From positions 1-22,055 of IMG/VR virus record IMGVR_UViG_3300043399_001008: a stretch of DNA of 22,055 nt. One strand, 5' to 3'. A program made the translations under genes and the position numbers. Positions 5,768 through 12,135 of the stretch are shown here, in pieces; position 1 is the stretch's first letter; each line of letters opens with the position of its first letter. This stretch comes from a virus. The notes beneath the pieces are model-generated. The model worked only from the letters and a program-made list of their open reading frames with translations. It was not told the origin of the DNA and made no database searches.

Positions 5768-5872
5768 ATGTGGTTCTTCTTTCCACTAGCTGCTTTGGTA
5801 TTATTAGGTTTCGCCCTATGGCTTTGGGTTCGAGAGACGTTAGCGCGTATAGGGAATGACTGGGATAGATAG
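5768..5872 (+). CDS. Small single-pass membrane protein (34 aa)
   Basis: This very short gene starts 2 bases after the previous stop, with GAAGGGGTAGTC as SD. Nearly all of residues 2-23 are hydrophobic (MWFFFPLAALVLLGFALWLW), followed by a charged tail (VRETLARIGNDWDR). This is a typical single transmembrane segment with a soluble C-terminal tail. It lies directly before a two-helix membrane protein. Together they are candidates for holin, antiholin or another membrane function, but no family match supports a name. Confidence 0.65.
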   Translation: MWFFFPLAALVLLGFALWLWVRETLARIGNDWDR

Positions 5873-5882
5873 GAGGAATACT

Positions 5883-6077
5883 ATGGAACGTAGGCGTATG
5901 CAGATGCACGGGGCACTGAGCGTAACCGTCGCCCTTGGTCTAACGCTATTGGCGCTGATCTGCGTAGGGGCTGTCTCCCTACTATTTGACGGTGGGCACA
6001 GGGTCATTGTTGTTGCGGTGCTTTGCCTTGTTATTGCTTTCGTAATGACGCATTGGCTCGACAAAAATGGTTACTAG
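5883..6077 (+). CDS. Two-helix membrane protein (64 aa), holin candidate
   Basis: The ATG at 5883 follows a very strong SD (ATAGGAGGAATACT). Residues about 10-34 (ALSVTVALGLTLLALICVGA) and 41-57 (VIVVAVLCLVIAFVM) form two transmembrane segments joined by a short loop with Asp, Gly and His. The N-terminus is basic (MERRRMQMH). Size, two helices and charged ends fit class II holins, but such proteins are too variable to name by eye. The likely endolysin is 4 kb downstream, so a lysis role is only a possibility. It overlaps the next gene by 11 bases. Confidence 0.75.
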   Translation: MERRRMQMHGALSVTVALGLTLLALICVGAVSLLFDGGHRVIVVAVLCLVIAFVMTHWLDKNGY

Positions 6078-6630
6078 AAGGGTGCGTATTCGCCGTGGGT
6101 CGGTTCCTTTGGAGGAGAAGGAGGAAGGGCCGAAATTCTCTCCCGGTGATCTTGTCTTCTTTGCGCCGGAGACGACCGTCTTTAAGAGACTCTTCCAAGT
6201 GCGGGAGATGCCGGACGAAAACGTATATACGATTGTCCGACTGACGGATGACAAGGTGCTTGTTGTCGATGAGAACGACCTATCTCCGGTAACAGAGGCG
6301 TGGATGCGGATGATTCGGGCGAAGATGGTCTATAACCTATCAACCGTGCAGGAATGGTTCGACACGCACATAGAGGCGGACGCTACCGGTGATAGAACGA
6401 ATGGCCTTCTCAAGGACGCTGGCGGTAGTGACAACGATAGACTATTCCGTTCTGAGAGCGCAGTATCGGCTTTGGCTAGCACACTGGCCCTCGCGGGTGC
6501 CATGACAGGTCGAATGTCCGGGGCGGTGCTGAACCCCTCCAATGCCCCGCGAGGGCTGCCCGGTGGCGCAACGGTACCGGAGGTGGGCTATACAGAAGGG
6601 GACGACAGCCGTAATTACGGTAGCCGATAG
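6067..6630 (+). CDS. Hypothetical protein with basic N-terminus (187 aa)
   Basis: I do not recognise this protein. The ATG at 6067 lies inside the end of the previous gene and has little SD, so translation may depend on coupling; an in-frame GTG at 6082 after AGAAGG is an alternative. The N-terminus is basic (TRRVRIRRG) and resembles the RVRRTR motif seen in other proteins of this window. Residues 22-75 (KFSPGDLVFFAPE, then VYTIVRLTDDKVLVVDE) look like a small beta-barrel of SH3 or KOW type. The C-terminal 70 residues are Gly/Asn/Ser-rich and probably disordered. Confidence 0.7.
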   Translation: MVTRRVRIRRGSVPLEEKEEGPKFSPGDLVFFAPETTVFKRLFQVREMPDENVYTIVRLTDDKVLVVDENDLSPVTEAWMRMIRAKMVYNLSTVQEWFDTHIEADATGDRTNGLLKDAGGSDNDRLFRSESAVSALASTLALAGAMTGRMSGAVLNPSNAPRGLPGGATVPEVGYTEGDDSRNYGSR

Positions 6631-6663
6631 TACCGGGGCAGTGCTCCGAGCAAAACGGTACAT

Positions 6664-6679
6664 TTGAAATTGATTTCAA
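6664..6679. promoter_or_regulatory. Dispersed 16-bp dyad, site 4 (exact)
   Basis: TTGAAATTGATTTCAA is followed at once by the SD AAGGAGG of the gene at 6694. The dyad and the ribosome-binding site are fused, so a bound protein would sit on the translation start region of the DNA. Confidence 0.8.
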
Positions 6680-6693
6680 AAGGAGGATGGTAA

Positions 6694-7386
6694 ATGGGAC
6701 ACGGGCACGTATTACCGAATGAGGATGGATCGAAAGCACGCTGCGGAGGGCCGGGATTTTGCCCTGTATGCAATAAAGAGCTTGTGCAAAAATTTCGTAT
6801 GACTTCTACCCTCCCTCCGTGGAAGGCACTAACGGATGTCTGTCTACTGTCTATTATTCGCAAGTTTCTGCTAGAAGCAGGGCACGGTGCCCTTGACATG
6901 CGCAAGGAGGAAAACCTACTGTCTCTAGTGCGTACTGTGGTAGAGACACCCGCCGCACATCCTCCTTCTGACGAAACCCGTGAAAAAGCGGAGAAGTGGG
7001 ATGCGTACCAAGCTAGGAAGAGTACGCTACGCGCTGCGGGTTTTGGTACCCGTCCTCTTCGTAACGACCATGTGTGTGACCACGTCTACGGTGTCGCCGT
7101 CCATGAAGAAGAACTTTACTTTTTACGGGAGACGGCCATAGAGAGTGAGAAGGCCCGTCTTGCCGAGAACTATAAAACATGGGCCGCTGGGAAGTACGCC
7201 TTGGAGGTGGTCAAGGTATATAGGCGTAATTGGCTCCCTCTGCAACACTTGCTAGAATACTACACGCTATTTCGCTACTGCCCTTGCTGTGGCGTAGCCT
7301 TGCCTGTACTCAGTGGCGCGTCAGTCTATGACCCGCCTATCGAGGGCGCTGCAGGCATAGGGGTCTCTTCGGAGCAAAGGCCATGA
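6694..7386 (+). CDS. Phage zinc-motif protein, GHGHV...CGGPxxCPVC type (230 aa)
   Basis: The ATG at 6694 follows a strong SD (AAAAGGAGGATGGTAA). The N-terminus (GHGHVLPNEDGSKARCGGPG, then CPVC) matches a motif I know from hypothetical proteins of phages infecting Gram-negative bacteria, with a CGGPxxCPVC zinc-like cluster. The middle (residues about 85-175) is helical and charged. The C-terminus has a second CxxC knuckle (RYCPCCGVALP). It is a two-zinc-site protein of unknown function. It is preceded by an exact dyad site and overlaps the next gene by ATGA. Confidence 0.8.
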   Translation: MGHGHVLPNEDGSKARCGGPGFCPVCNKELVQKFRMTSTLPPWKALTDVCLLSIIRKFLLEAGHGALDMRKEENLLSLVRTVVETPAAHPPSDETREKAEKWDAYQARKSTLRAAGFGTRPLRNDHVCDHVYGVAVHEEELYFLRETAIESEKARLAENYKTWAAGKYALEVVKVYRRNWLPLQHLLEYYTLFRYCPCCGVALPVLSGASVYDPPIEGAAGIGVSSEQRP

Positions 7387-7898
7387 ACGGTAGTACAGTG
7401 CCGCTCTGCGTGGCCGATTCCTCAATGGTCCTGCTAATAGACCCAAACCTTGAGCACGCGAGGGCACGCGCTGGCTTCCCTTTGGTCCTTACGCATGGTA
7501 AAGGGTGGGAGTCGTACCCTTGCCCCTTTAGTTATGCAAGCTTCGACACGCACCCAGATACTACGCGCTGCTACGACGCCGCTATGGAGACGGCAGAGAG
7601 GTACCCCCTACGGTACGTGGAGGGTTTCCTTCTTTGCTGGGTAGAAGGGCCAGACACTCCGTATATACAACCTCTTGCGCACGCATGGTGCGTGGATTCA
7701 GCCAGCTACGTAGTGGATTCTGTACTACATAAGAACCAGAACCACCCCTCTCTTAGGTACGTGGGGCTACCTATAAAGAAGGAGTACTCAAGGGACTGGC
7801 ACCGTAGGGTAGGGTATTACGGTTGCCTAGATGGTGACGTTAAGGGGCGGCGTATAGGTCCCTACTATGAGGACCCGTCGCTATGGCTAGACCTCTAG
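7383..7898 (+). CDS. Hypothetical phage protein with HAWCVD motif (171 aa)
   Basis: The ATG at 7383 overlaps the upstream stop (ATGA) and uses GGAGCAAAGGCC. The segment RYPLRYVEGFLLCW, then PLAHAWCVDSASYVVDSVL resembles a phage/bacterial family with a YVEGY...HAW.....VVD pattern. An invariant His-Ala-Trp and a following Asp could point to a papain-like or transglutaminase-like fold, but the catalytic Cys is not evident, so activity is unproven. The C-terminal part is rich in Arg, Tyr and Gly. An in-frame ATG at 7425 is a shorter alternative start. Confidence 0.75.
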   Translation: MNGSTVPLCVADSSMVLLIDPNLEHARARAGFPLVLTHGKGWESYPCPFSYASFDTHPDTTRCYDAAMETAERYPLRYVEGFLLCWVEGPDTPYIQPLAHAWCVDSASYVVDSVLHKNQNHPSLRYVGLPIKKEYSRDWHRRVGYYGCLDGDVKGRRIGPYYEDPSLWLDL

Positions 7899-8104
7899 AT
7901 ATCGAGGGTTTAGTCGCCTGTACGTCGCGTGAAATCGTACTGCACCCTAAGTGCGGCTTGACCTTTGACGCGTTTAACGGCGACTATGATTGTTCGTACC
8001 ACACAACACTTTGTTGCGATGACTGTAAGTACGGAGCGGGGCGTAAGGACCCAGAGGCAAAGTGCAACCGGCCCGAGGAGAAACGGAATGCACCAAGCGG
8101 GTAG
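7883..8104 (+). CDS. Small Cys-rich protein (73 aa)
   Basis: I do not recognise this protein. The ATG at 7883 overlaps the previous gene by 16 bases, with GAGGA at about 8-base spacing. Cysteines occur in KCGL, DCSYH and LCCDDCKYG, and one further on; this suggests a metal-binding knuckle at residues about 24-62. The C-terminal tail is charged (KDPEAKCNRPEEKRNAPSG). It overlaps the start of the following frame. Neighbours also carry Cys motifs, so this stretch is a run of small zinc-type proteins. Confidence 0.65.
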   Translation: MARPLDIEGLVACTSREIVLHPKCGLTFDAFNGDYDCSYHTTLCCDDCKYGAGRKDPEAKCNRPEEKRNAPSG

Positions 8105-8286
8105 GGGCATGCGGCACTGTCCTAGAACGGTGTACTTGTGAGATAATTGATGACTGGGGGATAGTACGCACCCTTGAGCACTTTATCAGTGAGGCGAATA
8201 GCCCTATAGGAGAGAAGCATGCTGAAGAGATATCGAAAGTGGCGGCAGAAGTTGAGTGCCGAGATACAGGCTGCACAGTACAGTAA
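8062..8286 (+). CDS. Small hypothetical protein (74 aa), GTG start
   Basis: The frame opens at GTG 8062, after CAGAGGCAAA, and overlaps the previous gene by 43 bases. No better start exists. Its end overlaps the next gene by 68 bases. The peptide has CxxxxxxxCxC (KRVGACGTVLERCTC) and further Cys at RDTGC, so it could bind a metal. The long overlaps and weak SD make it less certain than its neighbours. The frame is open for 74 codons and the amino acids look protein-like rather than random. Confidence 0.45.
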   Translation: MQPARGETECTKRVGACGTVLERCTCEIIDDWGIVRTLEHFISEANSPIGEKHAEEISKVAAEVECRDTGCTVQ

Positions 8287-8635
8287 CGGGTACGCGTACG
8301 CTGCAGGTAAGCTACTACGCAGTAACGGTAGCATCGAGTGTATTACGCGACTTGAGATGAAAGCCCTAGGGTGGGAGGATTTTCACGCGTTTGATAGGGG
8401 GATAGTGGCGGCACTTGCTGCATGGCGCTCCTTGCTTAAGGTTAGCGACCCCTGCGCAGACGGCAATCTTTGCAATCGATTGCAAATTGCACAGAATAGA
8501 ATGAACCATGTACGAACCTTGCTTAGCCTGCACCTGCAGGCTGCGCCAGAAGGCAACGGCTACGTGCAGGAGGCAGCAGACCTACTTGCGGCAGGCGTAT
8601 GTACTGGCTTTACTAAAGCAGCAGAGAGTGTGTAG
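8219..8635 (+). CDS. Hypothetical helical protein (138 aa)
   Basis: The ATG at 8219 has a strong SD (ATAGGAGAGAAGC) and overlaps the previous frame by 68 bases. The protein is helical and soluble. Two similar stretches (SNGYAYAAGKLLRSN near residues 22-36 and GNGYVQEAADLLAAG near 112-126) look like a repeated short motif. The N-terminus is basic (MLKRYRKWRQKL). An exact dyad (8470-8485) lies within the coding sequence at CNRLQIA. I do not recognise its function. Confidence 0.7.
   Translation: MLKRYRKWRQKLSAEIQAAQYSNGYAYAAGKLLRSNGSIECITRLEMKALGWEDFHAFDRGIVAALAAWRSLLKVSDPCADGNLCNRLQIAQNRMNHVRTLLSLHLQAAPEGNGYVQEAADLLAAGVCTGFTKAAESV
8470..8485. promoter_or_regulatory. Dispersed 16-bp dyad, site 5 (exact, intragenic)
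   Basis: TTGCAATCGATTGCAA is a fully symmetrical 16-bp palindrome. It lies inside the gene at 8219-8635, more than 200 bp from any start, so it is not a simple promoter operator. Confidence 0.75.
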
Positions 8636-8735
8636 TAATAGGATTACGGTATCTTAGAAGGTGCGCGGTGGTTGTCTCAAGGGAGCGCACTAATGGATAC
8701 CATTAAAGAGTTCCTACAATAGCGAGGTGTACAGT

Positions 8736-9161
8736 ATGAAAGCGATGGATTGTGGAAAGTATGACGAACTATTCACGCATATCGACCCTGACGATGGTCA
8801 TGTAACTCATTTCAATGCCACGCGTATCAAAGATGCGCTGCCTACACTACTACTCAGCGGTAGCGCCGAGCTGCTTACTGTAGAGATCGACCCTGCCTTT
8901 ATCACGTACATCATCCAGCATCGCGGGATAGAACCGTGGAAGGTGGAGAGGCTTGTGGCTCCGTACCTAAATGAGCCTATCATAGGGGTGCAGATGCCCG
9001 ATGGCTCTGTACTTACTATTGACGGGCACCACCGGCTTGTCCGATGGAGGCGTGCTGGGAAAAAGACGTATCAGATATACGTTGTTGCATACGAGGCCAG
9101 TAAGCCTTTTCAGGTCGACGATATCCCAGCAGCGCTGGTCCCTTACCTTACGCGCAACTGA
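8736..9161 (+). CDS. ParB/Srx-like GHHR-motif protein (141 aa)
   Basis: The ATG at 8736 follows GCGAGGTGTACAGT; an in-frame GTG at 8727 is part of the SD. The sequence MPDGSVLTIDGHHRLVRWRR (DGHHR at residues 96-100) matches the signature loop of the ParB/sulfiredoxin fold, where the motif binds nucleotide (CTP in ParB, ATP in sulfiredoxin). Only this domain is present; no helix-turn-helix follows. In phages such stand-alone ParB-like domains are often annotated as ParB-like nucleases, but activity is not shown. Its presence beside repeated palindromes is notable, though a partner would be needed for DNA binding. Confidence 0.75.
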   Translation: MKAMDCGKYDELFTHIDPDDGHVTHFNATRIKDALPTLLLSGSAELLTVEIDPAFITYIIQHRGIEPWKVERLVAPYLNEPIIGVQMPDGSVLTIDGHHRLVRWRRAGKKTYQIYVVAYEASKPFQVDDIPAALVPYLTRN

Positions 9162-9183
9162 ACCAGACAGACATGCTCTGGTT
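9161..9183. other. Intergenic hairpin
   Basis: AACCAGA pairs with TCTGGTT (7 bp, 9-base loop), starting at the last base of the stop codon of the ParB-like gene. No T-run follows, so it is not a clear terminator. It could stabilise the 3' end of the mRNA. Confidence 0.45.
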
Positions 9184-9223
9184 AGGTAAACTATAGTCTC
9201 TTGGTAGGTAAAGGGGAAGGTAT

Positions 9224-9571
9224 ATGGCACGTAAGGTATCCCTCTGCGTTGAAGAAGGGCAGCAGGTATTTTTCTACTCTAAGGCTAGATATATAGCGTC
9301 GGAGATGGTTCGCGTAACGAGTGTTAGCCCCCTATGGGCCAATCTAAGTAACGGGTTCAAAGCGAACAGATACTCCGGGGTCTGTGACGGCGGGGAGTTC
9401 CCTTCGCCGGGGACGATATATTGCAGTACGGAAGACTGGGAGGAGGAGCAGGCGCTGTATAAAACATGGGCCAAGCTGCGCAGGGAGATAGAACGGCTCC
9501 ATGATCTGCCAGAAGGGATTACGCGCCGGAAGCTCCTTATGGTTCGCAGGCTTTTACAGATAGGTGAGTGA
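9224..9571 (+). CDS. Hypothetical protein (115 aa)
   Basis: I do not recognise this protein. The ATG at 9224 follows AAAGGGGAAGGTAT. The first half is beta-like (KVSLCVEEGQQVFFYSKARY) with a Gly-rich middle containing one Cys pair (CDGGEF and IYCSTE). The second half is a charged amphipathic helix (EEQALYKTWAKLRREIERLH) that could be a coiled coil. It ends with an overlapping TGATG that couples it to the next gene. Confidence 0.7.
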   Translation: MARKVSLCVEEGQQVFFYSKARYIASEMVRVTSVSPLWANLSNGFKANRYSGVCDGGEFPSPGTIYCSTEDWEEEQALYKTWAKLRREIERLHDLPEGITRRKLLMVRRLLQIGE

Positions 9572-10011
9572 TGGAAAGGGTGCGTAGAACCAGAGCCTCT
9601 CCTGTGGTAGAATCCACGCCGCTTCGTGTACGCCGTTCCCGTCCTGTCCCCGTGGAGGAAGAGCAGCGAAGGGTACGAAGAACCCGCCCAGTCGCCTCGG
9701 GGCTAGATAGGCATAGCGGAGACCCCAGACAGCGCTTTGTAATTGACTGGGGGAAGTCGCTAGGGTGGAAGCTGCAGATATACCTTGTATCCTCGTATCT
9801 GTACTACGAGATGAGTAGGTCGATTATCACAGACCATGACTTTGACAGGCTGTGCAAGGAACTCAATGAAGGGTGGAATACTTTCGAGCACCAGCATAAG
9901 CACTGCACCAGCCGGGGTGCTATGGTCGCAGGAACTGGGTATGCCAATACGTACCCTTTGATGGTAAGAGGGGCAGCGGATGTGATGCTGCATACGTTTT
10001 ACGAAGTTTGA
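9571..10011 (+). CDS. RVRRTR-repeat protein with NAD-ligase-Ia-like domain (146 aa)
   Basis: The ATG at 9571 overlaps the previous stop (TGATG). Residues 1-43 hold three basic repeats: RVRRTR (3-8), RVRRSR (19-24) and RVRRTR (34-39), 15-16 residues apart and separated by Pro/Val/Glu linkers. Residues about 64-100 (YLVSSYLYYEMSRSIITDHD, then FDRLCKEL) match the Ia segment of NAD-dependent DNA ligase, as in a small phage family I know as LigA-related proteins. The ending HKHCTSRG, then GTGYANTYPLMVRGAA is also typical of that family. No adenylation KxDG is present, so it is not a ligase. The gene at 5346 has a related segment. Confidence 0.8.
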   Translation: MERVRRTRASPVVESTPLRVRRSRPVPVEEEQRRVRRTRPVASGLDRHSGDPRQRFVIDWGKSLGWKLQIYLVSSYLYYEMSRSIITDHDFDRLCKELNEGWNTFEHQHKHCTSRGAMVAGTGYANTYPLMVRGAADVMLHTFYEV

Positions 10012-10023
10012 AATTGATTTCAA
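10008..10023. promoter_or_regulatory. Dispersed 16-bp dyad, site 6 (exact)
   Basis: TTGAAATTGATTTCAA starts on the stop codon of the previous gene (TGA at 10009-10011) and ends at the SD (AAGGAG) of the 49-aa gene at 10039. It is identical to the sites at 3585 and 6664. Confidence 0.8.
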
Positions 10024-10038
10024 AAGGAGAGATAACTA

Positions 10039-10188
10039 ATGTGGTATGGCCTCAAAGAAGACGGTAAATTGATAGCGGTACGCTACTTTGACCATTACCC
10101 AGACATTCGTGATTTTGACGTAATCCCCAGAGGCAGAAAGCACACAATTGTATATGTACGCGTGCGAGAGGTCTGCCGAACACCGTGA
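10039..10188 (+). CDS. Small basic protein (49 aa)
   Basis: This short gene fills the gap between the LigA-related gene and the endolysin. The ATG at 10039 has a strong SD (AAAAGGAGAGATAACTA) fused to a dyad site. The product is basic and beta-like: MWYGLKEDGKLIAVRYFDHY, then RKHTIVYVRVREVC. There is no membrane segment or signal. It stops 6 bases before the endolysin start, so the two are co-translated. The function is unknown; by position it could belong to the lysis group. Confidence 0.65.
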   Translation: MWYGLKEDGKLIAVRYFDHYPDIRDFDVIPRGRKHTIVYVRVREVCRTP

Positions 10189-10194
10189 GGTCCT

Positions 10195-10659
10195 ATGGAT
10201 ACCATCCTTTTATGTCTCGCTCTGACAGTCTTTCAGGAGGCACGCGGAGAGCCTATTATCGGGCAACGCGCTGTAGCAACCGTAGTAGTAAATCGCGCAC
10301 GCATACGAAATACCACGATATGTGACGCCGTACTAGAGAAAGGGCAGTTTAGTTGGCACCCTGAGCGGTATATAGCGAAGGTAAAGCGCAGCACCGGGCA
10401 GAAAAACGAGCACCGGATAGCCGTATCGCGCCTCCCAACTAGGGCAAAAGGGTGGACTGCTTCGGTAGCTGCCGCCAAGTACGCCCTTTCCACTAAAGAA
10501 ACACTGCAAAATGCCGAATTTTTCCATGCCTCGCACGTAAAACCGCCTTGGAAAAGAAGGTTTTCAGTGGTTTTTAGGGCAGGAAATCACGTTTTTTACG
10601 CTAGAAAGATAGTAAAAGTGGCGCTGCGTGCCGGTTCCCTTCCCGCAAAAGACGCGTAA
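10195..10659 (+). CDS. SleB-like cell wall hydrolase, probable endolysin (154 aa)
   Basis: The ATG at 10195 follows GTGAGGTCCT. The protein matches the Hydrolase_2/SleB-CwlJ family: EARGEP at residues 15-20 with the presumed catalytic Glu, GQRAVATVVVNR at 23-34, FFHASHVKPPW at 109-119 and GNHVFY at 130-135. These enzymes cut the glycan strands of peptidoglycan, most likely as lytic transglycosylases. The length is just that of one domain, with no wall-binding repeat, as expected for phages of Gram-negative hosts. No cleavable signal is clear; the hydrophobic start belongs to the fold, so export would need a holin. This is the best lysis gene here. Confidence 0.85.
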   Translation: MDTILLCLALTVFQEARGEPIIGQRAVATVVVNRARIRNTTICDAVLEKGQFSWHPERYIAKVKRSTGQKNEHRIAVSRLPTRAKGWTASVAAAKYALSTKETLQNAEFFHASHVKPPWKRRFSVVFRAGNHVFYARKIVKVALRAGSLPAKDA

Positions 10660-10702
10660 AATACGTAAAAATCACCTTTTTTAGACGAAACGGGGGCAGA
10701 AA

Positions 10703-11119
10703 ATGGACAAAAAACCACCTAAAAAGAAGGAAAACGACAGTAGTCTCAAGGAGCGCGAGGTTTTTCTAGAGAAGCTGGATGCCCAAGCCGAGCATCGTAT
10801 ACGTAACTGGGCGGACCTTTACACCGGGCTTAAGCAGCAAATACACACGTACATCGACAGCCCCTCCAAGGAAGCTGCGGATTTCACTATAACGCTACTT
10901 CATTGTTTCGTACTAGCTCTTGAGGACCTGCCGGACGAAGGGGACGCACAGGTAATATACAAGCACATTAACAAACTCCTTATAATGGGAGAGGAAAGAA
11001 CGGGTGCATACCTTCTAGTGGGGGCAGAAGCCGAAGAGGAGCGCCGTTTGCGTGACGCGTCTGCCGCCGCAGAGGTGGCCCTTGGGCAGGCTTCCGTACC
11101 TACTCGGGTTTTGCACTAA
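10703..11119 (+). CDS. Hypothetical charged protein (138 aa)
   Basis: I do not recognise this protein. The ATG at 10703 follows CGGGGGCAGAAA, a weak SD. The N-terminus is a Lys/Pro-rich tail (MDKKPPKKKENDSSLKERE). It is followed by a helical core (residues 18-105) and an acidic Ala/Glu helix (EAEEERRLRDASAAAEVAL) near the end. There is no membrane segment, so it does not look like a holin. The stop overlaps the next start as TAATG, which couples it to the M15-like gene. Confidence 0.7.
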   Translation: MDKKPPKKKENDSSLKEREVFLEKLDAQAEHRIRNWADLYTGLKQQIHTYIDSPSKEAADFTITLLHCFVLALEDLPDEGDAQVIYKHINKLLIMGEERTGAYLLVGAEAEEERRLRDASAAAEVALGQASVPTRVLH

Positions 11120-12135
11120 TGGCGTACATAGACCCTACGCGCCTTCGCCTATCGGACCATTTTCTCTTGTCTGATTTCATAGGGAATCACTCTGTTTTCA
11201 CGAAAGGGTATAAGAACCTTTTTGTAGACCCTACCGGCGGTAAGGTAAAAGAGGCGAAGCACCTATGCGAGACACTCCTTGAACCACTACTGCAGGAGTA
11301 TGGGCCGTTAAGTGTATCTTACGGGTATATCTCCCCGGAACTCAGTAAAAAGATCGTGTCGTACCAAGACCCGACGGCCCCCTCCTACCATCGCTGGGAT
11401 AAAGGAGCAGCCGCAGATATCCTCTTGCACTACCCCCTACAGGTGCAGGGGTATTCACCGATAGAGATAGCGCACCGTATCGATGAACAGTACGACTACT
11501 CCCGCATGATTACCTACTCCGAGAGTCCTTTTATCTGTGTCGCCACGCAGATTAACGAAGGGGATAACCCACGAAAGGCGTTTTACGAGAATAGGTATTG
11601 TGGGAAAAAGGGGGCGAAACCCACGTATATAAAGAAAAGTGCAACGCCGGAGGGCAGGCGTAAGCAGGCCGCTGCTCTTTTTCTAGAGCATGACTGGCGA
11701 GGGGCGGGGTACCCTACCTATCACGGGGGTGGCATTCGACAGCTTCAGCATATACGCGTCTCCAAGTACGCCGTTGCTTCTGACTTCCTGTACTCCACGC
11801 ATGCAGTACGTGAAGGCATTGCAAATGTCCCCGACATGCGAAGAGATAGCGGTGTGTTCGAGGCAGCAGGGGCCGCGTACGACGACCTTTTGAAAACGTT
11901 GGACACCCCACGGATAAGTATTGTGAGAGCCTTTGAGTCTTTCCGCTTTAACGACTATCCTTTATTTGGGTGGAGGGATAATTTTGCAATCGATTTCATC
12001 CCCCCTTCGTATATCACTCTTGACGAGCTGGCCGATGCCGCTTTGACTATGCTAGGTAAGCATTTCTGTACCGTAGCTGCGTCGAAGGATACCGGTACCG
12101 TTCGTGTAGTAGGAGCATTTGACCATGTTAGCTGA
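11119..12135 (+). CDS. M15-like (D-Ala-D-Ala carboxypeptidase-type) protein (338 aa)
   Basis: The ATG at 11119 overlaps the upstream stop (TAATG) and has no SD of its own, so it likely depends on coupled re-initiation. The N-terminal part has LSDHFLLSDF (11-20) and SYGYISPELSKKIV (67-80). It also has SYHRWDKGAAADI (89-101), which matches the SxH...GxAxD zinc-site pattern of peptidase M15 (His91 and Asp100 as ligands). Family members trim peptidoglycan peptides. The expected second His-ligand motif (WxH) is not obvious, so activity is uncertain. The C-terminal 200 residues are unassigned; RYCGKKGAKPTYIK is a basic patch. A near-consensus dyad lies at 11984. Confidence 0.7.
   Translation: MAYIDPTRLRLSDHFLLSDFIGNHSVFTKGYKNLFVDPTGGKVKEAKHLCETLLEPLLQEYGPLSVSYGYISPELSKKIVSYQDPTAPSYHRWDKGAAADILLHYPLQVQGYSPIEIAHRIDEQYDYSRMITYSESPFICVATQINEGDNPRKAFYENRYCGKKGAKPTYIKKSATPEGRRKQAAALFLEHDWRGAGYPTYHGGGIRQLQHIRVSKYAVASDFLYSTHAVREGIANVPDMRRDSGVFEAAGAAYDDLLKTLDTPRISIVRAFESFRFNDYPLFGWRDNFAIDFIPPSYITLDELADAALTMLGKHFCTVAASKDTGTVRVVGAFDHVS
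11984..11999. promoter_or_regulatory. Dispersed 16-bp dyad, site 7 (one mismatch, intragenic)
   Basis: TTGCAATCGATTTCAT differs from the family consensus only at the last base. It lies inside the M15-like gene, 126 bp before the next start. It is weaker evidence than the exact copies, but its spacing fits the series. Confidence 0.6.

Noticed and set aside
8694-8723. Nine-codon frame MDTIKEFLQ before the ParB-like gene
   Set aside because: An SD-like GGGAG is present, but the frame is too short to support as a gene.
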